From positions 1,956,501 through 2,020,500 of the forward strand of contig NW_024104620.1 of the NCBI RefSeq assembly GCF_003945595.2: a stretch of DNA of 64,000 nucleotides, in the 5' to 3' direction. Numbering within the stretch: the first letter of the stretch is position 1; the number at the start of each line of letters is the position of its first letter. The position numbers and the translations under genes were made by a program. This DNA is from Pipra filicauda (Eukaryota; Chordata; Aves; Passeriformes; Pipridae). The notes beneath the pieces are model-generated. The model did no database searches. It was given only the letters and a program-made list of their open reading frames with translations, and was not told the origin of the DNA. Positions 51,368-64,000 of the stretch are shown here, one piece after another.

Positions 51368-51619
51368 TCACAGAATCACAGAATTTTTAGGATTGGAAGG
51401 GACCTCTGGAGATCATCCAGTCTAACCCTCCTGCCAAGGCAGGGTCACCTGGAGCAGGTGACACAGGAGCACACCCAGCTGGATTTGGAATGTCTCCAGA
51501 GAGGGAGACTCCACCACCCTCCCTCAATGGAAAGAAGTTCTTCCTTCATGTTGAGATTAAACTTCTTGTGTTGTAATTCATGGCTATTGCTCTTCGTCCT
51601 GTCACTGGGCACCGCTGAA
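51368..51619 (-). mobile_element. CR1 LINE 3' end, minus orientation, second subfamily
   Basis: Reverse-oriented CR1: the tail 'cacagaatcacagaattttt', then 'ggattggaagggacctctgg', 'agatcatccagtctaaccct', 'gcagggtcacctggagcag', 'gtctccagagagggagact', 'aagaagttcttccttcatgt', and finally 'cctgtcactgggcaccgctg'. The wording differs from the 'ctttaaggtccc' copies, so it is another CR1 subfamily. Relative to what I know of the family, a short internal segment is missing near 51525, where 'ccctccctc' joins directly to 'aatggaaagaag'. It is bordered on the right by an AT microsatellite. Confidence 0.95.
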
Positions 51620-51629
51620 CTATAGCTAA

Positions 51630-51656
51630 CATATATATATATATATATATATATAC
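51630..51656. repeat. (AT)n microsatellite
   Basis: About 13 AT units, directly beyond the truncated end of the minus-strand CR1. It is a likely polymorphic marker. Confidence 0.9.
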
Positions 51657-54600
51657 TATGTTAGTAATTGTAGAATGTAATTCAGAAGTGGAGAAAGACC
51701 AGATTTTTCAAAATTCTTCAAGTTTACAAGTTCATTTCCTGAAGAATTTAGATGGAAAGCAAGTCTGACATGATTACTCGTGAAATCAGTGGGAGCTACT
51801 TGGAGCTACTTTGGGAACATCCTTAATCAGTTCAAGAAGTGGAACAGGCAAACCATCAAAATCTGAATGATTACATCTAAAGTACAAGGGAGTCAACACA
51901 ACTACTTAAGAAAGTGACATCAGTAGCCTTTAGGTCTCACAAGCAGCAAAATGGTAACTTTTCAGAAAAGTAGGAAAAAAATAGATCATCAGGGCTGGTG
52001 TCCAAACCTAATATAGCACCAACTTAGAACATATTTTACTTTTACTGGAAGCTAGGAAATACTTAATTAAAAAGATCATGTTGGCAAGAGGTCTTTTTAT
52101 TAGTTATATCTAATTACAAGCAATTGCTGTAATATTAAACAGGTAATATACCAAAAGTGTCATTTATTGTTCTAAGATTCTATGTGGTTTAAAGCTCTGT
52201 TTAATAATAGCAACAACGGTGATAATAACATTAATAGACAAAGCAGTAGCAGGAAGCTTATGAGGTCATTCCCCCTCTTATCCTGTAAAGAAGAAATCCT
52301 GGCAATTTTGGATCTCTGCACATATAGCACTTGGACAAATAGACAGTCACTAAGTTGCAGCATTTGGGTCTCACCCCATGAAATGTGAATGTTTTCAAGC
52401 TTCTCTGTATCTCTTGTTCTTGATCCTCATCCTTGGAAACCAGAATGCAGCATGGGCTGCTGCAGGGCTTGCCTTCAAAGCGCCTTTCCTAAGATCCAAA
52501 CCTGGGAACACTCTTTACATTGATATCTTTCTTCAAGATGACTGCTTAAAACAGTTTTTTTGAAAGTAAAGCAACTCTTCGAAAATGAATGGTTGGACAT
52601 ACAGCACTTCAAAAGAAGCAGACATCTGTCTTCAGATGATCATTTGTCATTCTTTGCTTTGGCTGGAGCAACAAAGACATCAGTCTGGATTTGATAGTAA
52701 AATCCTGTAGGTATTTCTTTTCCTAATTTCCCCTGTTACCTTTACACATAGACGTTGACCTTAACAGTCCTTCTTGCATCCTGTTCCTCTTCTGCCAAGC
52801 AAGGATCCACTATCTCACCTCACCTATGATTTTCCTTCTTTTGCTGGTCTCATTGTCGAACAAGAGCCATCTATTATTAAAGTAAATTAAAATAAGAATT
52901 TTTTTTTTCTCTCCTATCTGAAGTTTTGGGGTTTTTTGAAAGGCTTCATATAGAGATCTTCCCACTAAAAACCATTCGAAACTAACTCCCAGGTCACTCT
53001 CAGCAGGGGAGTTACATGTTCCACTGTGATTTTGTCCCAGAACAGTGTCTATGTCTCAAATCTGATGGTGGTCCAGAGGCCTGAATGGCCACCAAACTTT
53101 AACAACTTCCTATCATTTCTAGACAAAATTATGCTCATGGCAATCTTCACAGGACTCAGATATATCAAAGCATGAAATTAAGGAACAATTTTAGACCTCT
53201 ACCCAGAAATCATACATTCTGCATAAACAGATTTCTGGCACCATCCCTGTCAAGTCATGTGTGAATATATGTGGGTAGGTATAATTGCTTATGTAAGTAA
53301 AACAAACAAATAAAGTAGCAGATGACATCATATCTTTAGTACCACTAAAATAACCCCTCACATTAAAAATTGGGTTCAGTACATATTTGTGTGAAGAGGT
53401 TGGCCCAAGATGTTCAAAAACCTTCAAGCATATTGACAATGCACAACAGTGTAATACTTCATTTCTCTGTTTGCAGCAGCCCACTGGCCACACTCAAAAT
53501 TTCAGGCCCTGCTCTGCAGTTAACTTGACTTTGAGAGGGTTTGGACCAAACTAAGTCAGTTGCAAGTCACAAAAAAAAAAATATTATTGTGTATTTTATT
53601 TTAGATTTGAAGGCCATACCCTTTGGAAGTTTAAATCTCACCAAAAATTTTACTTTATGATCTTCATATTATTTTTACAGGGAGCAATTTTGATTTCAGT
53701 CCCTGTAAATGAATACAGTATATTGATATTCTCACCTACCCAAATTGTTATACACAAAGTCATGTTGCCTTCTTTGATGCTTTCTCATAGAAATTGGCAT
53801 CATTGATATTAAATATATTGACATTTACATGATTTTAGGTGCATTTAGGTGCATACTTAGGCAATTTTTATTTTTGTATTTCTCATTACCATCTTGTGTT
53901 TTTCTTGGCAGCAACTTTCTCACCTCTGCTCACAGCAGTGTCTGATACAATTAATCAGCAGGAAGTGCTGGTCTATACAGTCACTGACTCATAAATATTA
54001 TAAAAGCTCTGTCATTGCACCCCGACAATATAAAAATGACGAGATCAAAGTAAGTGTATTTGTATTAGTCATGCAGTTACTTCCATGGAATCACAAATAC
54101 ATCTTTTTTTCCATGGAAAAAAAAAAAAGGATCTTTTTGGCAGAGTTCAATTTCCAGAGAAAGGATTCACTGTATCTCTCCGATTTTGCTTGTTCTTCAT
54201 TTGCTTCATGGACGATTATACACAGAATATGGATATTGTAATGACTGAATCTTTATTTAAATGACAGTTTGAGATGGAACTATCTGAATTTACTCAACAA
54301 AAAATAAATTCACAGTAAATAACAAAGTACCTTTGTCATACAAAATAAAGTAAATAATAGATTCAAACTTTATTGAGAGGAGATGTGGAATGTTTTCAAA
54401 ATGTTAATTTAGAAAATTGGATGTTCAAATTTGTTTCATGCGTTTCAGGCTGATCTGCAATTAGAATCACTTGTTAACCAAAGCAGAAAAGTAATAAATT
54501 TTTCAAAAATATTTATAGTAAGCCCAAGCAAAAATATTTATTTTTCATAATAAATAAAAAGTATTTAATAATAGTGAGATAAACCCACATCAATTTCTGC

Positions 54601-55518
54601 TTTTCTGTTTCCCACTACACTATCAACTTTTGCAGTGTGATCTTAGCTCCATTGAAGTCCATAGTAAAAAATAAAAATCCCTCACTGGGTAAATTCGAGC
54701 ACGTTGTAAAGAATGTGGTACTCTGAAAATGAAGACCTTGAAAACAGAACACACTTTTTCTTTTGTCCTGCTTTTTATTATCTCCTGTGATATTGCCCTC
54801 CATATTATTACCTCTGCGAGCCCTCAGAAACCTTCAGCTTATTTTTCACGGAAATTATGAACACATTTCTGTCTCTGTTCTCTTAACCATCCACCAATGC
54901 AGAAGACAACTCTTATCTTCTTATTTGCAAAACAGAGCTTTAGAGCTATTATTTCCCCCTAAAAAAACCGCCCAACATAATATAGACATCAGCAATCAAC
55001 AACCCTTGTCACGATCTCCACATTTTGCTCTAAAATATTGCAATCTTTGGAATAAAAACATTGCTGGAACTGGAAAAGTCCTACATTCACAATCCCCTCC
55101 ATAAGACTAAGATCTTTTTGAGGGTCCCTGCCAATAAGACAGGACATTTATTTTGGCCAGGATTCACACGTGTTGACAAGGGAATGAGAAAAGTCCTAAC
55201 CCACTTTACACAAGCCATGAAATATTCCCATCAAAGGGTTTCACTGCTAAACCAAGACTTGGGCTGATTTTAGGAGGTGAAGAATGCTGTATAAGCATCA
55301 TTCCTTGGAGCAATTATATCCTTCAAAAGGCAACCATATAACAGGATTTAATCTAGAATAAGAAGTAAAAGACCTACATTCTTGGGTCACATATGAGATA
55401 AAGCTCAAATTCTGCATTTTTAATTTTTCTCCCAAGAAAAGATTTGAAGAATATCCACTTTATTCAACTGCCAGACCTAAAGCTTTCCAAGATAATATAC
55501 TGCTTCCTTTGATCCTAC
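51657..55518. other. Non-coding stretch, no gene recognised
   Basis: No gene, RNA or clear repeat recognised. Open frames are at most 115 codons (53894-54241 plus) and are unsupported. A 61-codon frame at 52378-52563 begins with a signal-peptide-like hydrophobic run but has no other support. Confidence 0.5.
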
Positions 55519-55719
55519 TTTGGCGCAGGCACAATATGCCTCATTGTAATCTGAATCCTCTCCTTTGTTTTCTGTTTAACATCAGACGCTTCAGGAGAAG
55601 AATAAAAGTCCCTGCTCCATCCAGGGCTCAAAAACCTCTTCTCTGCATCTTTTTGCTCTGTTTCTGACACTGGCAGATCTCCCAGGCGTAAGATTCCGTC
55701 TACAATTTTCCTGTGATTC
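55519..55719 (-). CDS. Candidate internal coding exon of an unidentified gene (partial)
   Basis: On the minus strand an acceptor-like 'actttcag' ends before base 55719 and a donor-like AAA|GTAGGA follows base 55519, giving a 201-nt exon. One phase is open across all of it and is rich in charged residues: it includes KIVDGILRLGDLPVSETEQK and later VKQKTKERIQITMRHIVPAP. The exon leaves two bases at its 3' end, which fits the single leading base of the candidate terminal exon 11 kb downstream (44534-44642). Neither splice site is strong; the pyrimidine tract is short. The product is not recognised. It could equally be a chance 75-codon open frame (55515-55742). Confidence 0.25.
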
Positions 55720-56454
55720 CTGAAAGTTTCCCTGTCCCACATCTCCTGTGTTCACAAACCTGCAGTTTGCAGCCATAAAACAGTCTTTGTCCTTACCTGG
55801 TGGAAAACACCAAATGTATACAAGTATTAAATATGTTCAGTGCTCCATCACATCAAGATGGTCCAGTTGAGGTTGCTGCCTTGAACTCAGGTCCTAAGAT
55901 TATTTACCCTGACAACCCATAAGTCAGGCTTTAAATCTGGGTTCACTATCAGTGACTACAGTCAGGATTTGTGGCTGAGCTTCTCTTAAATTGCTCTTCT
56001 GAGACAAGCTGCACTTTGCAAAATCATCTGGGTGCCCTGGACTGCCATATTTTCAAAAACTTTCTGGATTTCCTTCATATAATCATTAAATATTGCCCAG
56101 GTTCTTGCTCCACCTGTGACACAGCAGAGTCCAGCACTGCACACAAAGCAGTGTCATAATGCCCTGTAAGGGGTGTTCTCAGAAAACAATTTCCATAACA
56201 AACAAATCTACCACTACAACTGACCACTTCAGATAGTACAAGAAGCGTTTTGTGATTTTGGATCCTTGGTGCCATCTACCTCTTGCTGGAAGGTCTTATA
56301 AAGGGTTATATAGACTTCTAAACACCTTCATATTTCTTCTTTTATTCTCAAATATTTTAGTTAATTATTGTCCTAGGCTCCTTCTGGAGTTTATTCTTGT
56401 TTCTTTCTCCCAAGAAATTTATTTCGAACCTAAATGAGATAAAAAGCTACAGTA
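55720..56454. other. Non-coding stretch, no gene recognised
   Basis: Nothing recognisable apart from short unsupported open frames. Confidence 0.5.
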
Positions 56455-56564
56455 GAATCATAGAATCACAGAATAGTTTGGGTTGGAAAGGACCTTAAAG
56501 ATCATCTATTTCCAACCCCCCGCCATGGGCAGGGTCACCTTCCACAAGAACAGGTTGCTCAAAG
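56455..56564 (-). mobile_element. CR1 LINE 3' end, minus orientation
   Basis: Tail 'tagaatcatagaatcacaga', then 'atagtttgggttggaaagga', 'ccttaaagatcatctatttc', 'cgccatgggcagggtcacct' and 'aacaggttgctcaaag'. This is the reverse complement of the same CR1 tail type as the 8.3-, 25.3-, 32.1- and 41.4-kb copies. About 110 bp is kept. Confidence 0.95.
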
Positions 56565-57262
56565 AGTCATTACATCTTTCATTGCATCTCATCAGAAAAT
56601 CTGCTCAGGTCTCCTCAATAAGTTTTAATTACTCTTTTAGATATTATGGGTCCATGTTTTCCTGACTACCTCGAAAAAAAGTCTCCAATTTTTAAGTTGT
56701 TTTTGTTTACATTTCATTTTGACACAGTTTCAGGGAAGATGGACACATTTGGATTGTAGAAGAGCCCTTGCATGACTGAGAGTTTAACAATCTGACTGTG
56801 TATAAAGCAAATATTTTCTGAGTGCAGAAGCACTGCACATTCTCGCCTCACTTGTTCAGAGGAATATAAATGAGTGGGTCAGAAGGGAATCTTTATTCTT
56901 TCTTTTTAAATATCTACTAATGAGGCAATCATCAGAAGGCTGAGTCATAATGTAAATGTGTTTCTGACCAAAGGTCTGACTATTCTAGCACACTTCAGAG
57001 TATCCAGAGTACATCTAATCTGCATCCACTCTAGTTATTCATCAGACTCCTGCAATTATCTTGAGAGTGTTGGAAGGAAACAAGCAGACATGGGGAAATT
57101 GTTGGAGTAAATGTTGATCTAACTGAACTGAAGCTACTACTCCTATTTTAAGAAGAAAGATTCTTTACAGAAGCCTAAAACAACTACAGTAAAATATTTT
57201 ATAATTCACCTTTGGCATCAGAAAGGTGTCTAATGAATATTTATTTTCAGCATAAAGACTGT
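56565..57262. other. Non-coding spacer between two CR1 fragments
   Basis: AT-rich DNA of about 700 bp between two minus-strand CR1 ends. No gene or RNA recognised. Confidence 0.5.
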
Positions 57263-57360
57263 CACAGAATCATAGAATAGTTTGGGTTGGAAGGAACCCT
57301 TAAAGGCCCTGTAATGAGCAGGGACATATTCAACTACCCCAGGTTGCTCAGAGCCCTGTC
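57263..57360 (-). mobile_element. CR1 LINE 3' end, minus orientation
   Basis: Tail 'cacagaatcatagaatagtt', then 'tgggttggaaggaaccctta', 'aaggccctgtaatgagcagg' (diverged or shortened version of 'agatcatctagttccaacccc…ccatgggcagg'), and 'ccccaggttgctcagagccc'. Same strand and tail type as the copy 0.8 kb upstream, but with its own deletion near 57305-57315, so it is an independent insertion or an old duplicate. Confidence 0.93.
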
Positions 57361-60300
57361 TTCCTAGAGGATACTTAAGTGCACCACTTTGGAGGCAAAG
57401 GAGAGGGAAAAGAAACAACAAAGAAGAGGGGAAAACAATGGTATGAATATAAAGAAGAACTAGGGCATTTAGTTCAAATATTTTAATACGAAGTAAACTA
57501 ACACAAACCAAGCTGGAAATTATATTTGGGATTATTGATACAAAGTAAATCACGATATATGGTGAGAAGATTTAGCATTACTCACATTAGAATATACTGT
57601 CACTTCCCCTTGAGAGTATGCATAATTCATAAGTACTCAAATTTAAAGACTCCTGTACACTTTTCTAACACCTTCTCTAGATGTGGATGGAAGAAGATCA
57701 GAGGTTTAATAAGGATATAGGAAGAGAAGGAACAGATAACAAACAAAAGGAGCAGACAGTGAGGAAGAGATGCTAAACTAGTAAAAAGAGGGAGACTGGG
57801 ATATTTGGTAGCTTCTCCTGCAAATAGAGGAATTGTTTGTAAAGAAGTTAAAGACCTTCCATTAAAGGCTTCTTCAGAGCAAAGATATATTTGCAATTTG
57901 GTCAAATCCTGAAATTAACCTGTGTTTTCTTATAGATCTACACATCTTCACTTCTTCCTTCCACAATTTCAAAAGATATTACAAAAAAATGTGACCCCAG
58001 TATCTATTTTCTTAATGTTAATTGTTGTCAAAGCCCATGATCTGTTTTGATAGTCAGGGTACATTTCTATGCAGCCTCTCAGCTGGAAAGGAACTGAAGC
58101 AGAAGGAAGGATTTTTCTGAACTAGACTACTAGGACACAAATTTTTGGCTGTACAAACAGGCTCTGACTCTCAAGTAGGTATGTGCATGTGCTTGCACAG
58201 TGTTTCAAATATTTTTAGCTTTGGATTGTAACCAACTTGTAAACTTTCTGTGTGCCTGTGCACATTAATTCTTCTCCTCACTGTAAACTTCTTGAGCTTT
58301 GGGGGGGAAAATGGCTTGAGATTATGTTAGGAGAGTAAACACACTTGGCCCTAGGTCTAGGTCAAACATTGACTCAAAGAAACAATAACTCTGTCAGTAA
58401 ATTATTTCTGGCACAATATCTGTCACCTGTTTCAAAAGAGTTGAAGGCAAACATGCCCATTCCTCAGCTTAAACAAATCTGGCCTCCATGCTGCTGAGCT
58501 GGCAGGAGATGGTTACATCCCTTTTCTCCCTTTTTTTTTTTTTTTTTAATCAAGTTTTACAAGGTCCTTGTTGCCAGGTTTCAAAAACAGCCATTTTAAG
58601 CCAACTTCTGGTTTCTTCTTTGTTTTCTGAGAGGGAATTTGAGGGCTTACTCTGCCAGAGTCAGAAAGTCACTTTGGTGTTCTCATGTCTCCCTTTCTGG
58701 AGGGTCAATATCTGGGAAGGACTTAAGACTTAGGGAGTCATTAGTGACTAGCAGTGAAAGTACGAAATGCAAGTATTTGTGTAAACATTAGGACATTAAA
58801 ATCCTTTTTAATGTTAACACTATTGTCTGGGAAAATAATAATATTGAATAGATGTATCCCCACACCTGCTCTGGAGAGCTCATTTTAAATTGATTGTTCA
58901 GGATTCACCAAATGCAGCAACTTCTGCTGATGCTTGTACTAGTTTGAAGCTTAAGTGCTATGTTATTATTAGTTGCTTCTCAGTTTGTTTCTCACTTTAC
59001 CCATTTCTGAAGGTTTTTAGGCCAGTCTTCCTAAGTGAGGAAAACCAGATGGACAAGATGGATCACAGACAGCCTTGAAATTATGCTGTGTTCTCCAAGG
59101 AAGGGATGAAATCCTGCATTTTATCATTTATGAGTTGCTGTTTACTTTTACTGCCTCAAACTAGACCTTGAGATTCATTAATGACTAGAAATCAAAGACC
59201 CTGTAGCAAGCATTTATGCAAATTTTAGCGAGTAAAAAGTCATACATATCTTTCCTGTTATGGTATAGGAGAATAACAATATGAAAAAACCCAAAATATG
59301 TTGCAATGTAAATGAATCATCTGTTGGTCTGCATAAAAAAAAAAAAAAAGAATACACATAAAACTTTATAGTCAATGCCTTTTTAATATTCTAAATTAAC
59401 AGATAAGTATAAAAAACTACTTTGCCTATGTCCTGTTAGCCAAAGAGGGCAGAGGTCTAATGTTTTATCTTACAAATTTCTTTTAGGAAATAAAAAAACC
59501 TGTCTTTGAGAAATATGTCAATGCAAAAATAATTATTACATGCAAACCGCTTAGCATAAGATGAAATTAGACAAGAAATAAGGGAAGTGGACCAATACCA
59601 TTTGAATGATTAAATCAATTTAGGCTGGGGTCATGCTGCATTAAGGGAAGACATTATATAAGCAGGACTATATTTTCCCTTACCTTTCAAAGAGGACTGC
59701 AGTTTCTTTGACTCCTACACCTCAGCAATACAGATGACACAGAGGAATGTTATCTTTCACTGCCATTTTAGTGGGAAATGAAAGCTGTTCCTCTTGAATG
59801 CAAACCTTGTCACTGTGACCCAGGCATTGAGTTTGGATTATTTGAACAGGCTATACCAGTAGTGAGCTCAGCAAAGTAAATTATCAAGGGCAATCATATC
59901 TCCCCCACTCAATATTTTAGCAGAAACAAGTCTGATTTTGTAAACAAGCCCTCCTCATCTATTGACCCATTATCCCTTCTCAGTACCTATTTTGGTCTGG
60001 ATTCACCTTATCTGAAGATGGACAACAGGCAAGGCATGCAGCAGCACATTTCAGAGTCTTATTCATTAGGACACCTGAATATTTCATTATCTTCACTGGA
60101 AGGAGTCTGCAATTGCAGCCCTACAGAGCAGTTTGTATGCAGCATGCAGCTGAATATTGTATGTTATATTTTTTCATGTGTCAAACTGATGATTTCATCA
60201 CCCACTTCTCTACCTGAACTAACAATTTTCCACCTTGTAACATGTCAGATGTGCTGCTGAAAGCCAAACCCCAAGATATTAATTTATTTTTAATTTTCTT

Positions 60301-63300
60301 TTTTTTCCCAGAAACATGTCTAAAAAATCATAATGATTTAGATATAGCAAATTTATGTAGTGTTTTACTCTATTTCCTCATACACATTTTCTTCATTCCC
60401 AGTGCAGGTGGAGGTGAGCCTCACAGATGTACAGCAGTGGTTTCACATCTTTACCTCAAACCTTCTTTTCTTAATGCCTCCTTCTAGAGTTATAAAGGCT
60501 ACATCGAAATACCTAGACAGTGCTTGTGTGAAGTCGTGTGTCAATAGGTTATTTAAGATTCTGAAGACTTTAAGTTATGATTTAGTTACATGGTTGGCAT
60601 CACTTTGAGCATGAAAAACACAAACTAAAATTACGCTAATGAAAGGACTGGGGTTTAGACCATGCATTTCCAATTTGTTGAACTCACTGTTCTCAGATGT
60701 TACACGGGCAAGGAGTTCAGAAAGATTCAAATGAATGATTAGCCATTGGTATGGATGGACTGAATGTTGACTGAACATCAAATAAGGACATAATAAAGGG
60801 CTATGAGCCCTTTGCTTCAGGCTGTAACAGCAAACTGCAGTGCTGAGGAGGAAAACACTGTTATGACCGAGTCCCTCCATCACCATCAGGATTATTGTAT
60901 TTTCCTACAAAACATCAAGTAATGCCTGAAGAGTAAATGATGGGCCATAGGACAGTTGTGATATTCCAAGGAACAAACTCAGAAAATCAACACTCATCAG
61001 TTTAAACCTCTTAATCTGTTCTATCATTTATTCTGCCAATTCTGTTTGTAAACTCCATTAAAGTGCATTAACGAACTATAATACTGAAGGCAGACAAGAA
61101 ATCTAATTATCTTTTGTCGCAGAGCACCATATGCTTCTTTTAACTTCAAATAATAGGATGAGGAACATTAGTATTTTAAATGAATCTTTGATGAAGTTGA
61201 ACAAGAGAGAGGAAAAATAATAAGTTAACCAATATATTCCAAATGCATTGTTTTTTACTGGATGGGTTTACCTTTTCACATGCTTATTTTGCAGCATAGC
61301 AAAGGGCAAATGAAAACAGGTGACGTGGTAAGTCACTTTTATGTCAGACATCATTTTGCTTCCAGCTGTGGCCCTGAGGAAGTTTTTGTTCATGGGTTTT
61401 TATTATTACTGTATTTTTGGCATGCTCATCTAGTTGCAAAAGCACCAGATGTCTCCATTGACTTTTTTGAATAAACAAGCAAACTAGAAAATTATAACAA
61501 TTTTAAATCCCTTCATATGTTGCACACATAAAGGAGGGTCCTGTTCTTTGGGATTTATTTTTTAGTCCAAAATGTTATACTGCAAAAAATAAAAAGCAAG
61601 CAACACCCCAACCCACCAAAGCAAAACAACTCCCTGAAGTAAAACATCCTTGTAGCTGATGACAAGTGTGGATCCCCTGAACTGAAGAACACTTATTCAA
61701 AACAGTGAAACCACATTCCCTCTCCATCCTGCTGAGTGTCTGTGTGTGCTGATGAAAGACAGGTTGTGTGGGTGCATAACTGGGGCCATCAGACCACCCC
61801 AAGCCATGATCTTCATCCAGGCATATCATGTGTTCAATGCAGTGTCCATTTCTCCAGAGGTGTCTGAAACACCCTGAGGTGAACCCTGTTGTCAAGTGGC
61901 AACCCTTCTGGTGATTAGTATGGAAAAATACTTAAAAATATTTCTATTGCTCATCTCTGAAATTATCCTTTTCCTCTTCCTTCCTTTTTCACAGGTTTTA
62001 CATGAGAGTTTCTGGGGTGGCTGTACATCTCTTTCTATCATCAGGAGCTACAGAAATTTTTAAAAAGGCATTATTAGTCTTTTATAGAATAATCCACAAA
62101 TTAAATAAATAATCCATAAATAAACTTAGAAGATAAACAAATAACTGTTTATAATATTGAATAGAGAACCAAAAAAACAAAAATCTAGATAGTAATTTAA
62201 ATACTCCTTTTTGCTTTGTCTCCAGCTAGGAAAAAAACAGGATGGCACATCTGCCATGCTAGTGAAGACATACACATGGACTATCACTAAAACTGCTTCA
62301 TGAAGCCATTGCCTGCTCTTCCAGGTGATTAATATAAGGCTTTATGGTTGAGATTTAGGGAAAAGAAAAAAATTACTTTCATACATTTGCTCTGGTTTTC
62401 TTTAAAGGAGCAGTCACATTCTTTCCCAAAGAAGTTGGCAATACTTTTTCTTGGAAAGGAAATTAATTATACCAACAAATTCTGGTTTCCTTAAATATAT
62501 TAGTACTTTAATATTTCATACTGGGTTAAGATCTGAAAAGAGAAATAAAAGTGGTTAAATCTTAAGCACATCACTTCAATTTCCTCAGAAAGTCTGGGGA
62601 AGCAATTCCATCTCTTCTATTCATTACATAAAGGAAAAGAGGATTATTTCAAATGTGTTCAGAGACCTTAACTATGCAATATCCTTGTGGAATCCTCATG
62701 TAATGAAGATTTTAGACCAAATTGTTCTTTCAGATAAAGCCACAGTAATATCCTTGATTTCAGGACTGGTCTGACTAACATCAGATCTTCATCACATTCA
62801 ACTGTGCCATTTTTCGGGCAATGTCTCCTTCCTTGCTCAAAGAACTGTTCATATGGGTCAATGCTGCTCCGAATGGAGTCTCAGAAACCATCAGTCATTT
62901 GCGATATGCTCTCATTCTGAGTGAAAAGTGAAGGAATTTGGAAACTAAATAAAGAAATGTAATATTGGTCAGCTAAAGAATTTTACTTAAAGTAAAAATA
63001 AAACATTTTTAACTGGTTCTAAGAATGCCCATTTTCAGTTTAACCTACAAAAGAGGAGGCACAACTGGATATCATAAATTCCAGACTACAAAGCAATATA
63101 GCTAAGCATTTCATTTGGATCCTGACAGTTCTTTCATGATCCTTTGGGTTTTCATCTCTCCACTTCAAGTGCATTATTCCAGATAATAGTTACGTCATTT
63201 ACCATTTTTATCTCCTCCTCTCAGTAGTTCCATGAAAGTGCTTTTTGCATGTATTGGTCTAAAGTGTTTCTTGCAGAGCTCCTGAGTGCACTGAGGGGCA

Positions 63301-64000
63301 CTCCAGCCCCTCTCAGTTGGCTGGTAGTGGGTGATTAAGACAATTCTGACCTGTTTTTTACCCTGTTATCAACTACACTTTTGTGTACTCACTCTACAAT
63401 TAGTCCACCCATACCAGTCTTAATTATGTTTCTTTATAAAGTCTCTGTGCTGCATCTTCTTTGAGGTGATTTCTTTGTACCTGGCCATGTTTTTTGGGCT
63501 GCATGCCTAATTCTCCTGGAATAACGAAGCTTATATTACTTAGGAAATGTGGGACACAGTCAAAGGGAGGGTTACTGACTGCATCCTCACCTAAAACTGC
63601 TGAGTAAGAGACATAAAATTGATCTCACTCCTGGCTGAGGAGGTCTTTCAGCCCCATCCCAAGACTACTAGACTAACCTCAATCTACTAACAAAAGGTGG
63701 CAAACTATCTCTCCTTTAAGAATTCTACTCCATATTCATCCAGGGATGCTGTTCTTAAGTGAGCCTTCATCAGTTCTCCTAAAGAAAGCATGTCGATACC
63801 TCTCTTCTTTCAGTACTTTCAAGTGAGATATTCGTGAGTGATGGCAGTCTTCGAAGTACCAAGTGACAAACCTGAGCTGCAATGGGGACAGCACGTGAGG
63901 GACTTTCCTCTTTTAAATCTTACATCTACTTCTTTTATGTGGATGTGTCCTAAATTGCACCGTTGAAGACCCTAATGGTTGAGAATGTCTCATCATTGTG
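57361..64000. other. Non-coding stretch, no gene recognised
   Basis: No gene, RNA or clear repeat. It contains a 17-T tract (58531-58547) and a 15-A tract (59335-59349). The longest frame, 106 codons on the minus strand at 61575-61895, is rich in Cys, His and Gly and not recognised; it has no supporting splice sites. The last 700 bp (63.3-64.0 kb) are slightly less AT-rich but show no identifiable element. Confidence 0.5.

Overview
The window looks like AT-rich, gene-poor avian nuclear DNA, either intergenic or a very long intron. The main clue is the transposon content. At least nine 5'-truncated CR1 LINE 3' ends are visible, most ending in the octamer-like ATTCTATGAT/ATTCTGTGAT tail typical of bird CR1 elements, and there is a tenth, older candidate. 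Two old MIR-type tRNA-derived SINEs are also present. I see no bacterial-style gene organisation, no rRNA, no recognisable tRNA, no CRISPR array and no full-length protein gene. The longest open frames (206, 190 and 148 codons) resemble no family I know and are about what chance gives in 64 kb. The species cannot be named from this sequence; CR1 also occurs in crocodilians and turtles, but the tails favour a bird.

Layout. Bases 1-8,300 are AT-rich non-coding DNA with T- and A-tracts near 6.5 kb. A plus-strand CR1 lies at 8.3-8.63 kb. A local 35-bp duplication (12.84-12.90 kb), a MIR (12.92-13.06 kb) and an old CR1 relic (13.6-13.7 kb) follow. A second MIR is at 17.35-17.54 kb, then a GC- and CpG-richer patch with a strong minus-strand splice donor (17.94-18.48 kb), then a minus-strand CR1 at 18.8 kb. 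Plus-strand CR1 copies follow at 25.3, 32.1, 41.4 and 45.7 kb, and minus-strand copies at 51.4, 56.5 and 57.3 kb. The 41.4-kb copy still translates into the C-terminal end of the CR1 ORF2 protein.

Three stretches stand out from this background. (1) A CpG-rich segment at 44.3-45.0 kb contains a candidate minus-strand terminal coding exon (44,534-44,642), with a good acceptor, 35 codons and a stop, and a downstream AATAAA. (2) A second candidate minus-strand exon (55,519-55,719) ends in a phase that fits the first, so the two could be the last exons of one unidentified gene. (3) A nearly perfect 17-bp-stem hairpin lies at 32,602-32,642. Two further stretches (20.46-20.60 and 49.83-50.23 kb) have the look of conserved non-coding enhancers. 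All of these are candidates only; comparison with other bird genomes and RNA-seq would settle them. I did not find a convincing new biological system.
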